Source of the DNA: Orientallactaga sibirica
Lineage: Eukaryota > Chordata > Mammalia > Rodentia > Dipodidae
Length of the DNA: 64,000 bases
Assembly (NCBI GenBank): GCA_036365145.1
Contig: JAEOAD010001365.1
Span: 1,634,501-1,698,500, forward strand
Reading direction: 5' to 3'
The stretch's first letter is position 1. Each line of letters begins with the position of its first letter. The position numbers and the translations under genes were made by a program. Below the pieces are notes generated by a model. The model worked only from the letters and a program-made list of their open reading frames with translations. It had not been told where the DNA came from and did not search any database. Below, one piece after another: positions 11,334-22,756 of this stretch.

Positions 11334-12652
11334 TTTTTGTCTGTTTGTTTGTTTTCAAGGCAGGGTCTCCCTCTAGCCCAAGCTGACCTGGAACTCACTC
11401 TATAGTCCCAAGCTAGCCTCAAACTCAGTGATCCTCCTACCTCTGCCTCCCAAGTGCTAGGATTAAAGGCGCGTGCCACCACTCCTGGCTTTACCTCACT
11501 ATTACTTTTAAGAAGGAAGTGGCTGGACCTAGTGTGTCCACACCCTCCAGAAGTGAGCTTCCTGTTCTGATTTGGCGAGCCAGCCAGGAGCCAGATTCGC
11601 AAAGTACTGCTCTCTCTCAGTGATGCTCTTGACTTGCACGTGATGACTCTTAGTCCTTGGGAAAAGAAAAGGAAAATTATGATAACGTCAGGGTGCATTA
11701 GGGATACAAGACTGACACAATTCCAGTTACTCCCTCGGGTAGTTACCTCCACTCTTTGACAACTGAAACAACTTAAACAGAGAGTCCATACAGATAGCTA
11801 ATCTCCATGCGATGTGTACATTCTTTTCTTTTTAAATTTTCACTTGTTTGTGATAGAGTCTCACATAGCTCAGGCTGGTGGTCTTGAACTCACCATACAG
11901 CAAGGCTGGCCTTGAACTCCTAACCCTCTTGCCTCCTCCTCCCACTAGGGTTATAGGCATGTGCCACTAAGCCCGACTACAGTCTTTCTTCTTCTTAAGA
12001 ATGAGCATGTGCCACTTTAATCCCAGCACTCGGGAGGCAGAGGTACAGTCGCTGTGAGTTTGAGGCCACCCTGAGAATCATAGTTAATTCCAGGTCAACC
12101 TGAGCTAAGTGAGCAGAGCAGAGTAGCCTGAATTGGGTTATGATGCCCATAAGGTTCCTCGCTTCAGCCATTGAGCTCACCTGGCCGGCTGTGAGTCTGT
12201 TCCAAGCTCCCGCCGGCATCTTCTGCAGAGCCGTGCTCTCGGGGAGCTCACCTCCCTGAGGCTCAGCGAGAGATCCTGCTGGGGCTGTTCTTGGAGACCC
12301 AAGGGCCAGGGTGGAAGTGACGTGACACACTCAGCACGTGGCCCAGTGATGAGCTTCCCTCTGCCCTTACGCATTCTTTTCTTTCTTTTTTTTTATTTTT
12401 ATTTATTTTTGGAGAGAGACAGAGAGAGAGGGAGACAGATAGAGAGAATGGGTGTGCCAGCAGTCTCTCAGCTGCTGTGAACGAAATCCAGATGTGTGCG
12501 CCCCCTTGTGGTCAAGTGTGGCATTGCGCCCTTGCCTCACTTTGCATCTGGCTAAACGTGGGACCTGGAGATTGGAACCGCTGGAGATTGGAACCAGCGT
12601 TCTTAGGCTTAGCAGGCAGGCGCCTTAACCACTATGCAATCTCTCCAGCCCC
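11334..12652. mobile_element. SINE cluster (B1 and Dip)
   Basis: B1 minus 11334-11490; older B1 minus 11845-11980; 5'-damaged B1 plus 12006-12118; Dip minus 12395-12652, a longer variant with an extra stretch near 12500-12540. About 11491-11844 and 12119-12394 hold no recognised feature. Confidence 0.8.
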
Positions 12653-13460
12653 ACATTCTTTTCTTATCTCCTCTAAAGCCCTCTTCTCTTTTCAACATTG
12701 AAACTCCCACTTTCCTTGCCCTCTTTAGAAGACCGATTCAGAGTTTCCTAACTTATAATTCCTATGATCCCAAATTACTTTTATGGTTTCTGAGATTTTA
12801 CTTACTGATATCTTTTTTTAAATCCATTATCCTCCTCCACAGCCTCGTAACTCAATAAACATCTCTGGTTAACCTTGGTAACTTCTTCCTCTGCTTCATA
12901 TTCTATGACCCAGCTTCTGAGTGTCAAACCTTTGTTTGGTATCTTTACTGTGTCGATATCACGTGAGTAGTCTCCATTGTTTTCTGCTCTACTAACCATC
13001 CCATTATAGGTTCCCCGTCTTCGTGTTGTCGTTAAACAGCAGGAACAGCACGAGCAACATTTCTATGTCTCACACACTTGGTCTGTAAGCTTGTTGAAAG
13101 CAGGAACCAAGTGGATGATGGATGGATGGATGGATGGATGGATGGATGGATGGATAGCTAGACAGAGAGATAGAAACATGGATGCATGGATACATGGGTG
13201 AATGAATGAATATGTCACTGGGGACAGGTCTCTGGTTGGAACTGGGGACTGGAAGGAAGAAGCTATTGCTGAGTCTCTATTCCTGTCCGGCACATAGAGG
13301 TTTTCATGTTGGTCTCGCCTGACTTTCCTAGCACTGCACAGGTGATATTAGTGCTGTCTCTGACTTCGTCACGCATTTCACCACTAAATAAACTGAGATT
13401 TAGGAAGATCGAGGGTCAGCTCACTAATTTTCATATTTATAAATTGCCTAATTAAAAAAG
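12653..13460. repeat. Unique DNA with an L2-like fragment and (TGGA)n
   Basis: 13080-13112 reads like the mammal-wide L2 3' end (CTGTAAGCTTGTTGAAAGCA). It is followed by a pure (TGGA)n tetranucleotide run, 13117-13154, and a short (TGAA)n stretch near 13198-13210. The rest (12653-13060 and 13215-13460) shows no gene. Confidence 0.55.
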
Positions 13461-13461
13461 A

Positions 13462-14108
13462 AAAGGATTTTATGTATTTACTTGAGAGAGAGAGAGAAAG
13501 AGAGGCATAGAAAGAGAACAGGTATGCCAGGCCCTCTAGCCATTGCAAACAAACCCCACACATGTGTGTTACCTTGTGCATCTGGCTTATGTGGGTACTG
13601 GGGAATTGAACCTGAGTCCTTAAGCTTTGCAGACAAATGTATTAACTGCTATGCCATGTCTCCAGCCCAGGAAAAGGATTTTAGATGGGCCCATGCGGTT
13701 TAAGCTGGGTCCTCTGAAACCTCTGATACAAAATGATCACAGAAGGAATCAGGTTTTCAGAAGGTTATTGGGGAGGGTATACGTAGGTCAGGGAGGAAGC
13801 TGGCTTTCTTGGGCACCTTACTAAGTCATTTAGCACTTTATCATCATCAAGGCTGTTAGACCAATACTGTCTCTTGACAAACTTTATTTTTTTTAATATT
13901 TTTTATTTATTTTCAAGCAGAGAGAGAAGTACAGAGAAGAGAGGCAGACAGAGAGAATGGGCGCACCATGGCCTCCAGCCACTGCAAACAAACTCCAGAA
14001 GCATGGGCCACTTTGCACATCTGGTTTTACGCGGGTGCTGGGGAATCGAGCCTGAGCTATAGTCTTTGTAGGCAAGAGCCTTAACCACTGAGCCATCTCT
14101 CCAGCCCT
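13462..14108 (-). mobile_element. Two Dip SINEs (minus)
   Basis: Copies at about 13462-13668 and 13890-14108, each read on the minus strand from a GGCTGGAGAxATGGC-type head to an A+T-rich tail. The 220 bp between them is unique. Confidence 0.88.
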
Positions 14109-14687
14109 GACAAACTTTATTTATTTGCAGTGTTTTACACACACATATATAATGTATTTGGATTATGTTCAGCCCCCCATTACCTTTGCCTTCTCTTGTT
14201 TTCCTTCCTCTCCTGCTGAGCCCTTCTTCTTCCAGACTAGTCCCTCTTTCTCCTTGGACACTGTGTGTGTGTGTCCCACTGAGTTGCGTTAGGGTTGTCT
14301 GCTCAGGTCCCCATGCTCATGCATGCATTATTCTAGTTACTAGTGGCCACACCACAGAAGAGGCTCTCCCCCTCCCCACAGTAACCATTAGCTGCCAATA
14401 ACTTCTCAGGGAGGGGCAGAGCCTCATGAGCCCCTCCCCCATCTATAACTGAAGGACACCCTGGGATGGCAACCAAGTCCTCATAATGAAATTAATATTT
14501 TCTTTTCTTTATAAGAGACTTGATCTGTTTTACCTCCCAAACTAAAGTCTGAAAACCAAATACAGCACGTTTTGGGGGGTGGAATCCAGGGAAAACCTGA
14601 GTAACCTCCCCATTCTACTTGCTTCTAGCTACTCATCACCAGTGATTTTAGAAATTGCTCAGCTAACTAACAAAGTATAGAGACACC

Positions 14688-14721
<34 letters not shown>

Positions 14722-15187
14722 CTTTGCTGCAGGTGACACCTTCGAGACATGGTTGTTGTGGGAATATTAAGTTGCTGCTTAGGGATTCAGAGACCCCTCA
14801 TCTAGTCCAAACCAACTGAAGCCCTTAGGTAACCCCTTCACTGGGCCTGTAAAAGTGACCTTCCGAGAGAGGGTCAAACCTCCACCCACAGCGATGCCAA
14901 TGTGCGTTTTCTGAGCATACATGCTAGGAAGGGCGCTGGGACTCGTATTTCTGCAGACCACTGATGACATCACCTTTCTCCACGCCCATCACCTTACTGT
15001 ACCTCAAACCTCCCTGCTTCTTATCCCATAAACACTCCTAGCTCTTAACTCTTGAGGCGGTAGATCTGTTTTACTTGTCCCTCAGGAAGAAACTCTGCAG
15101 AAACTTGACACTGTGAAGACTGGCGTGGCGGGCAGGGTGGGCTTGCTTTGGTCACAGAATGGTGTTCCCATTTCCTCTATCTTCCTA
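14109..15187. other. Intergenic region 3' of KRTDAP, no gene seen
   Basis: Contains a (CA)n run at about 14693-14720 and otherwise unique DNA. No splice-like exon or recognisable protein was found. Confidence 0.5.
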
Positions 15188-15397
15188 CTCACTCTCCTCT
15201 CAGAATTCAAGATTCTGCCCCCAGCCTTATTCCTCTGTCAAGTCAGTAAGACAGAAACTCACTCTCCTCTCAGAATTCAAGATTCTGCCCCCAGCCTTAT
15301 TCCTCTGTCAAGTCAGTAAGACAGAAACTCACTCTCCTCTCAGAATTCAAGATTCTGCCCCCAGCCTTATTCCTCTGTCAAGTCAGTAAGACAGAAA
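15188..15397. repeat. 70-bp direct repeat, three copies
   Basis: Three head-to-tail copies of a 70-bp unit begin at about 15188, 15258 and 15328, each opening CTCACTCTCCTCTCAGAATT. They look identical by eye. The array ends about 20-30 bp beyond the predicted KRTDAP polyadenylation site. Two frames stay open through it, but with no sign of coding function. Confidence 0.95.
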
Positions 15398-15412
15398 CAC
15401 AGATGCAGAACC

Positions 15413-15581
15413 TGTTTGGATGGAAAACACTTTATTGGAGTTATTGGTCCAGAAAAGATTTATCGTAGGATGGAAGTCGAACTCAGGCTAGTCTCCTCTT
15501 CTGATAGCGGGGGTCAGCCGTCCTAGGTCTTAAAGAGAATGATCACTGGGAATCAGGAGTTGTATTTTTCATTCCTTTCAG
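15413..15581 (-). CDS. KRTDAP: KRTDAP exon 6: last codons and 3'UTR
   Basis: The acceptor is TCTCCAG|CTGAAA at 15582/15581. Twelve codons (LKGMKNTTPDSQ) end at TGA, 15545-15543. The 3'UTR runs to an AATAAA at 15436-15431, so cleavage is expected near 15413; the exact site is an estimate. Confidence 0.9.
15431..15436 (-). terminator. KRTDAP: KRTDAP polyadenylation signal
   Basis: Canonical AATAAA on the minus strand, 107 bases after the stop codon. Confidence 0.85.
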
Positions 15582-17882
15582 CTGGAGAGAAAGCGGTTAT
15601 GGTCAGATTGGGGACCCCTGGGGGCTGGAGTCCCTATAAGGAAGCCAGCCCAGGAAGAGGAAAGGAACTTCTGGCCTGGTTTAAATTTTCTGATTTCCTC
15701 TGAATACAGTGACTGGGACTGCCCTTAGCTTTCGTGAGCAGGGTTATCCTGCATTCACTGGTCTCCCATGTTCTCTCTCTCTCTCTCTCTCTCTCGTCTC
15801 CCAGGTCCTCTGCTCCTCCCCTTCCCCAACTCCATAGCCTACTAATGGAAACTATTCTTACCTTAGTCTTACCTTAGGAAAGAAGTCCCAGTTAATAAAA
15901 GGAAACGACCTTTTGATAGCCTAAAAGGATAGAAGAGAGACAGAGTGAGGTGTTGCAGGCCAGGTAAGCAGGGATCAGCAAGCATCCACGGAGGGCACGG
16001 GGTCAGCAAGCACTCATCTCATGAGCAGGGACCAGCAAGCCCTCACTGAACGAGCTGCCCAACATGACCAGGCTTCTATGGCCTTATACTCTCACTCAGA
16101 GCCCATATTCCCAGTCTTATCCTGGGTCTGCCGGGCACCACGTGCTCCTCCGGTATGTTTACATTTGGGCTTCACAGCAGCCTCTTGTCATCATCCCCAC
16201 ATCACAGATGAAAAGACTGAGGCGTAATGGACCAAAGACACGTGCACGAGGCCACACAGTGCAGAGCCACGAGCTGCAAACCCCGGGACTAACTGTGTAA
16301 CTGACCAGGGTCCTAAAATTTCTTTGTGCAAGGTGAGGGGCTTCAAATAAAGTCTGTGGTGTTTGTTTTTTCCAAAACAGGACTTTACTACATAGCTCAG
16401 GCTAGACTCAAACTCATGACCCTCCTGCCCTAGCCTCCCAGGTGCTGGGGATTAAAGTGTGCATCATCACACCTGGCTCGAAAATAAAACTCAAGGGCAA
16501 GAGAGAGAGAGAGAAAGAGTGCTCAGCAGATAAGAATGCTTCCTGAGCAAGCATGAGAGCCTGCGAGCACTGAATTTGATTTCCCAGAGCAACATAAATA
16601 GCTGGATGTGGCCACACACATCTGCAACCCCGGTCCTGTGGGGAGCAGAGACTGGAAAACCACTCGGGCTCATGAAAACTGCATCGTCTAGAACCGGTGA
16701 AGAGTCTCCAGGAAAAGAAGTGGATGAGCAATGGGGGGACACTCGGTGGTCTCCTCTCACCTCCACACATGCGCACAGGGCACTGCACCTGCACACACAT
16801 GCGCATGCACAACATGCACACCACACGTACCACACGCCACACACACACACACACATGCAAAGATAGGTAGGTGGGTACTACGTATATACACACGTACACA
16901 CATTCAGACCCAGATGCCAAGCACTTACATTAGTGAGGGCAGTCCAGTTCAGGAAGTCATCGGGCTTGAAGATCTATGGAGAAAGGGGAGCCAGAAGCAG
17001 GTCAGTTTGGGGGAAGAAGGGAGCTTAACCCAGCCCTCTGGAAAGGGGGTTTCCAAGTTATTTGTCTCCTTTGTAAGGTGGAAATTTTGTGGGGGTTGCT
17101 TGGGGGAACTGTACTCACAGATTGCAGCTTGTCAAGGTTCAGGAACTCACTGTTAAAGCCCTGGGCAAAAACATAAGACATAACAGGGTGTTACAGAAGT
17201 TTCTGCAGAGCACAGAAGTCAGGGACACGCTTGTGGTAGGAGAATGTGAGAAAATGGGAGTTTACCTCCAATCCTGCAGCGTAGTTACCCACGGTGGTAT
17301 CTTCCTGGACAGGGAGAAAAAGAGACAAATGTCCCCCACATCCAGTCCCCAAGAGGTACAACTCATTGTCCACCTTGGGGCCTCACTGTGCTAAGTCATT
17401 CTGGTCTTGTGGTGCCTGTAGCTGGCACACATACCAGGCAAGGAGGATTTGGAGAATGGCCAGAATAAGAGAATTTCAAAACCCCAGCTCTGCCACCCTG
17501 TAGGAAGAATGTGGAAAGGGTGGGGAACGATGTTGCACACGCACACACAACCGGTTAGTGTCATTCTGCATTTGACTTAATCCCCAAGTCCTTGATGCAC
17601 AGTGTTCCAGAAACACCCATGCTCAGCCCATGTAGATGTGTGGGAAAGAACAGCGCCCAGGCGACAGGCAAATCCTGAGTTGAGCTGCCAGCCTTTCTCT
17701 GATGAGGCCAGCTTCATGGCCAGAGGAGCTGGAATCTCCATCTCCTTCCTCCATTTGAAACCCAGACCTCAGTCCATCCATCTTACCAGCACTCTGGGCC
17801 CTTCTTCCCCATGACAGAGGTCGCAAACTCGTGGCCCCCAGGCTGGATTCCAATCAGATCTCACAATGGTTTATTGGTTTTG

Positions 17883-17918
<36 letters not shown>

Positions 17919-19707
17919 AGAGAGAGAGAGAGAGAATGGGCGCCCCAGGGCCCCAGCCACTGCAAATGAACTACAGATACACACGCTATCTTGTGCATCT
18001 GGCTTACATGGGTACTGGAGAATCGAGTCTCAAACCAGGGTCTTAGGCTTCACAGGCAAGCACTTAACCACTAAGCCATCCCTCCAGCCCCTGGGTTTGC
18101 TTTTTAATTCGAAATCAACTACTGTTTTTGCACGTGTATTTGGTGTGCATGTGTGTATGTGTGCATGATTGCATGTGTGTAGAAGTGTGTGTGCATGTGG
18201 AAGTCAGAGTTTGGCACTGGGTGCCTTACCCAATCACTCTCCACCTTATTCTTGGAGGCAAGTCCTGTTGCTGAACCTTCAGCTCACTGATCTGACTTGA
18301 CCAGCGAGCCCCAGGGGTTTCCTGTGTCCACTTCACTGGTGCTGGGTTACAGGTGTGTACCACCATGCCTGGCATTCACATGGGCTCTGAGGTTCCCACC
18401 TCCCATCCTCATGCTTGTGCAGAAAGCACTTGACCCTTTGAGCTATCTCCCCAGCATCCAAACTTGGTATTTTGGGAGGGGGTGAGGGGTTGGTTTTTTC
18501 AAGGTAGAGTCTCACTCTAGCCCAGGCTGACCTGGAGCTCACTTTGTAGTCCCAAATTGGCCTTGAACTCACAGCAATCCTCCTACCTCTGCCTCCCGAG
18601 TGCTGGGATTAAAGAGACAGAGTTTAGCTATGTAGCCTAGGCTAACCTTGAACTCCTGATCTCCCAAGTGCTCAGGTGTGCCAAGCTGAACTTTTTTTTT
18701 TTTTTTTTTTTTTGGTTTTTCAAGGTCAGGTCTCACTCTAGCCCAGGCTGACCTAGAAATCACTATGTAGTCTCAGGGTGGCCTCGAACTCATGGCAATT
18801 CTTCTACCTCTGTCTCCCGAGTGCTGAGATTAAAGGCGTGCACCACCACGCCTGGCTTCTAGCTGAACATTTTTGATAAGTAAAAATTCATGGATAAGCC
18901 TAAATTTTAAATTTATTGTGCAAAAATTTAAACCTCTGACCACCCTGGGCACATGTTCCCCCTTAGCCACAGTCAAGTGGCATCAAGCCTGCCCCCCTTT
19001 TAGGTTGGACAATTTTGCCCCAATTTATCAGAGACCCCAATATAAAACCTCTTGCTGTAATCCTCACCAGATTGGGACCCTTTTCTTAGCCTTTTATTTT
19101 ATTTTTATATTTTGGTTTTTCGAGGTAGGGTCTCACTCTAGCCCAGACTGACCTGGAATTCACTACATAGTATCAGGTTGGCCTCAAACTCATGGCAATC
19201 CTCCTACCTCTGCCTCCCAAGTGCTGGGATAAGGATGGAGGCCCCCAGACTTTCTCTCGGTGGGAGTCTGTATCACAAGGAATCTCGACCACAAGGGACA
19301 GAGATGAGAAGGGAGCATCTGCCACCTGGAAGTTGCTCGCAGAGTTTGAACGAGAGCATGGATTAGGCTGAACCTCAACAGTCCACCTCGGTCTGTCTCC
19401 ACCACTCAACTTAGCATCCCTTCCAGAAACACCCTGAATGACTTCCCAGGAAGCTTCTGTTCCAGTTCCTCCCTCCTTTTGTACATGCAAGCAGATCCTC
19501 CTCTACTGAGCTCCATCCTCAACCTTTTCCCTTCCTCCTTCCCTCCCTCCCTGAAAACCTCGGCCCCAGAGCCAATCGGCCACAATAGCCTCCTCTCCAG
19601 CAGTGACAGGAGATGCTCACCTTATCACCCCCCAGGGCGGCCCCCTGGGCAGTGTGGAGCGCCAGAAGAGAAAGGAGGGCCACAGCAGGAAGAAGTGGGA
19701 TCTGCAT
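15543..19707 (-). CDS. KRTDAP: Keratinocyte differentiation-associated protein (six coding exons)
   Basis: KRTDAP is a small secreted protein of stratified epithelium, reported in lamellar granules of upper epidermal layers and linked to keratinocyte differentiation. No enzymatic activity is known. Coding exons on the minus strand are 19707-19621, 17304-17266, 17160-17119, 16973-16929, 15920-15873 and 15581-15543. All have AG/GT borders and lengths divisible by three (87, 39, 42, 45, 48 and 39 with stop). They join to 99 residues, the length I recall for the human protein. Residues 1-22 form a signal peptide (MQIPLLPAVALLSLLALHTA..). Later landmarks are GFNSEFLNLDKLQS, DFLNWTAL, PFINWDFFPK and the tail TTPDSQ, matching the family. 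The start is fixed by the ATG at 19707 followed at once by the signal peptide. A TATA box lies about 50 bp upstream. No damage is seen. Confidence 0.96.
15873..15920 (-). CDS. KRTDAP: KRTDAP exon 5
   Basis: Encodes residues 72-87, AIKRSFPFINWDFFPK, with the second F-x-N-W motif. The donor AAG|GTAAGA is repeated 11 bases downstream (second donor after 15862). Only the first preserves the 99-residue frame. Confidence 0.94.
15921..16928. other. KRTDAP intron 4 with an old MIR, a B1 and a B4-like SINE
   Basis: About 16120-16300 reads as a mammal-wide MIR (plus; CATCACAGATGAAAAGACTG core). B1 minus lies at about 16366-16479. A B4-like composite SINE (plus) occupies about 16495-16780, followed by a CA-rich tail to 16858. 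A (CT)n run sits outside this intron at 15774-15795. Confidence 0.6.
16929..16973 (-). CDS. KRTDAP: KRTDAP exon 4
   Basis: Encodes residues 57-71, IFKPDDFLNWTALTN. The acceptor is CCATAG|ATCTTC and the donor AAT|GTAAGT. It carries the first F-L-N-W motif. Confidence 0.94.
17119..17160 (-). CDS. KRTDAP: KRTDAP exon 3
   Basis: Encodes residues 43-56, GFNSEFLNLDKLQS. The acceptor is GCCCAG|GGCTTT and the donor TCT|GTGAGT. It matches the family segment around 'FLNIDKLRS'. Confidence 0.94.
17266..17304 (-). CDS. KRTDAP: KRTDAP exon 2
   Basis: Encodes residues 30-42, EDTTVGNYAAGLE. The acceptor is GTCCAG|GAAGAT and the donor GAG|GTAAAC. The NYA core is shared with the human protein. Confidence 0.93.
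17882..19234. mobile_element. SINE cluster in KRTDAP intron 1
   Basis: T-run then Dip minus 17884-18091; B4-like composite minus about 18190-18455; B1 minus 18493-18620; B1 minus 18707-18861; B1 minus 19109-19234. Between the last two, about 18890-19090 has an LTR-like look (CCAATATAAAACCTC near 19038), but its ends were not found. The insertions account for most of the 2.3-kb intron. Confidence 0.75.
19621..19707 (-). CDS. KRTDAP: KRTDAP exon 1 (coding part)
   Basis: Encodes residues 1-29: signal peptide with a Leu/Ala-rich core, likely cleavage after ..HTAQG, then AALGGDK. The donor is AAG|GTGAGC at 19621/19620. Confidence 0.95.
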
Positions 19708-19753
19708 GGTGTCAAGTTTGGGGTGCTCTGAGGCGGGGCCTCCCTACTTGCTC

Positions 19754-19759
19754 TTTATA
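19754..19759 (-). promoter_or_regulatory. KRTDAP: KRTDAP TATA box
   Basis: TATAAA on the minus strand, in AATATAAAGAG, 46 bases above the ATG. Transcription should start near 19729, giving a short leader of roughly 20 bases. Confidence 0.8.
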
Positions 19760-19804
19760 TTCCCCAGGAGGTGGATATGAGGACAAGTGGGGTCCCCACC
19801 CCAC

Positions 19805-19811
19805 TGACTCA
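19805..19811. promoter_or_regulatory. KRTDAP: AP-1 site upstream of KRTDAP
   Basis: Consensus TGACTCA, palindromic apart from its central base, about 45 bp upstream of the TATA box. AP-1 is a known driver of late keratinocyte genes; use here is inferred. Confidence 0.6.
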
Positions 19812-20286
19812 TCCCCAGATCATGTCGCCCACCCCTGAGGCTCCAGGAGGGGGAAGCATGGACCATTCCTAGTCTGCCTTGGATTTCTCAATTCACATTC
19901 TGCCCCAGGCTCTTGCGAGATGAGGCTGCAATGGGACTTTTCAAGCACAGGGCACTGGGATGGAGACAGGTTGGACCTGTCCCTGCAAGAGTTGGCGGTG
20001 GCACCCAAGCTGCCTCTCCTTTTATCTTTGCCTCTTTTCCTTTTCTCCCTCATTCTAAGACTTTCCCCCACCCTGTCAAGTCTATCCAAAGTGCTAAGCC
20101 AGGCACTGAACATCTTCCATCTCCAGACTCCACCGCCTTTCTAGCTCTTTCTTCTTGTGCTTTTTTTTTTTTTCTTTGTATATACCCCATCTTCTGACCA
20201 AATTAGACTCCTTACCAAATGTGGCCATTCTTCACCTGGAAATCTAGCCATGTTATTCCTTATTATTTGGGGGGAGTGGGGATGGG

Positions 20287-20353
20287 GCTTGAGACAGAGT
20301 CCCATGTAGCCCAGGCTGGCCTTGAACCTCCTGTGCAGCTGAGGCTGGCCTTG

Positions 20354-20388
<35 letters not shown>

Positions 20389-20597
20389 GTTTTGCAAGGT
20401 AGGGTCTCACTCTGGTCCAGGCTGACCTGGAATTAACTATGTAGTCTCAGGGTGGCCTCGAACTCTCGTCGATCCTCCTACCTCTGCCTCCCGAATGCTG
20501 GGATTAAAGGCATGCGCCACCTTGCCCGGCTTGGCCTTGAACTTCTGATCTTCCTCCCAAGTGCTGGGATTATGGACCTGGACCATCACGTCTAGCT
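20287..20597 (-). mobile_element. Old B1 interrupted by a younger B1
   Basis: An aged B1 (minus) spans 20287-20357 and resumes at 20532-20597. Between the halves is a younger B1, also minus, with a long T-run. The words TGGCCTTGAACTT on both sides form the target-site duplication of the inner element, which gives the insertion order. Confidence 0.8.
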
Positions 20598-20599
20598 AA

Positions 20600-20914
20600 A
20601 TGGTTTCTTATCCTTAAAATGCCCTTTTCTCGTCGCCATTTCTCAGAATATAACACCCACCCTTCTCAAAATTGTTGTATAGAGTCATTTGTATTTCTCT
20701 GCCGTGTACCTGTGAAGCTCCCTAGGTTGGGAACTGGAGTAATCTTCCTCTGTTCCCTGGCACCATGCCCTAGATGCATGGCATCAACCCATGTTAGACT
20801 GTGTGTGCTAGAATTGTTTCCAAACTTCCTTTAGCCAAGTTCTGTTCTTTCTTCTCATGGGCCTAAATCCCTCCCATTATCCAACCTTCTGTCCTTTCGT
20901 AATTTTTTATAAGG
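20600..20914. other. L2-like remnant and unique DNA
   Basis: About 20705-20810 resembles the mammal-wide L2 3' region (GTGAAGCTCCCTAGGTTGGG .. CTGGCACCATGCC). No gene is seen. Confidence 0.4.
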
Positions 20915-21292
20915 GGGGAATTGACACACCAGGGCCTCCAGCCACTGCAATTGAACTCCAGACACATGTACCGTCTTGTGTATATGTGTGACCTGGTGCC
21001 TTGTGTCACCTTGTGTGTCTGGCTTATGTGGGATCTGGAGAGTTGAACATGGGTCCTTAGGCTTTGTAGGCAAGCACCTTAACCACTAAGCCATCTCTCC
21101 AGCCCTGTCTTTTTTTAAAATATTGAGAGAGAGAGAGAGAATGGGCATACCAGGGCCTCTTGCCACTGCAAATAACTCCAGACGCATGCACCATTTTGTG
21201 TATCTGGCTTTATGTGGGAACTGAGGAACTGAACACATGCTGTCAGACTTTATACCCAAGTGACTTTAACTTCTGAGCCATCTTTCTAGTCC
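20915..21292 (-). mobile_element. Two adjacent Dip SINEs (minus)
   Basis: Copies at about 20915-21106 and 21120-21292, both minus. The second has a degraded head. Confidence 0.85.
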
Positions 21293-21299
21293 CCAACTG

Positions 21300-22750
21300 T
21301 CCATCTTTTACCCCTATGTCTCTACATAACTGAGCTAAGAAGGCAAGAGTCAACACACTCAATGAAGTAGAAAGACGTCTTCGGGAGACCCAGCTGCAGA
21401 TGCAGGTCACTGCCCTGACCTTTGAGCACCTACTCTGCTTCCCTGAACCATCCCACCTCCCACTGCACCCCACCCCACCCTTACTTCAAGAGTGGGGTCA
21501 CCTCAAAGTGGCAAAACAGCCCAGTGAAGCAACCTTCTTTGCAATGAGGTCCAGGCGACCCAACTGGTATCACAAGGAGGCACTGGGAAGGAGATAGAGC
21601 CATTAGGTCAGGGCAGTCCTTATCTTAGGGTAGGGCCTCTAACCCCATTCTGGTTGGCAGGCCTGGGTAGGGAGGGTGGATGACCTTCGTGAGGGATCTA
21701 TATGCATTCATGCAGACCCTTGCAGGCCCATATCTCGGCCCCTCATTAGCTCATGAAGTCTCCCCAGTTTGCACACTGTCATCTCCTGGTGACCTGAGGA
21801 AGGACACAATGATTGAGGAGCACACTGCAAACACAAATGACCATGTGGATGTCAGCTACAGCTGGTGCTCCTGGAGGGGACTAGTGAGACCGTGACAGGT
21901 GGGTGGAGTTCCTCCAGAAAGGTTTCCGGAGGACGTGGTTTTGTGTGCAATGGATTTTACTAATCAGTTAGCAGTGCCGGGACGAGCTCACGAAGCCCCG
22001 TCCTTTCCGTTTAGAGTTCACTGTAGGAGTGGAGGGAATGGAAATCCAGCTAAAAAGAACAGATGTTATGTAAATCAGCTACATTTAGACATATTAATGG
22101 AGAAATCCAATTTCAGCTCTGGCATGGACACACCAGAGCGCAGACACCCCAACGCCGTCATCTGGCTGCCTGGCTCTGGACTTGCTGTGAGGCGGCTCTT
22201 TTGCAACATACTGACGTCCCGATGTTTTTCTTTCCACCTAATGGTGCTAGTAATAATATTAGCCAATTCTTCCAAGGGTTTACTCTGTGGCAGGCCTTGT
22301 GCTAAATATTCTAAATGCATGATCTCACTGAAGGATCTGACTTCTGGGTGGTAAATACTATAATTATCCACATTCTGTAGGTGGGAGAGCCACAGCATAC
22401 ACAGATTAAATAACTTAGCCAAGGTCACCCAACCCGTGTTGGTAGAGGCAGCACGAGGACCTGGGGAGTCAGGGGCCTGAGCTGGGCCTCTGTTGCTGCT
22501 TTGTTCTGCTGTGCAGTCCTGTCCCTCAAAGGGCCTATCCATGTAGCATGTAGTATGAATTAGACCTGTGGCCTGCGAATGAGGGTCAGAGCAATAACCC
22601 CCTTTGGCAGATGTCCATTCCAAATGTATGCGTTAATGGAAATACATTAAACATTGGCAAGACACTGGCAAGAAAGCACAGAACTAGCCTATCGTGGGTC
22701 AAAGGCCTGTCAGCCCAGCCACTCTGAATGCCGAGGCAGGAGGATGGAAA
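21300..22750. other. Unique intergenic DNA with a MIR
   Basis: About 22240-22480 is a MIR SINE (plus), recognised from TAAATAACTTAGCCAAGGTC and the surrounding order. The rest of this 1.4-kb stretch is the longest SINE-poor DNA between the two genes; no exon was recognised. It would be a reasonable place to look for conserved regulatory sequence. Confidence 0.5.
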
Positions 22751-22756
22751 GTTCAA

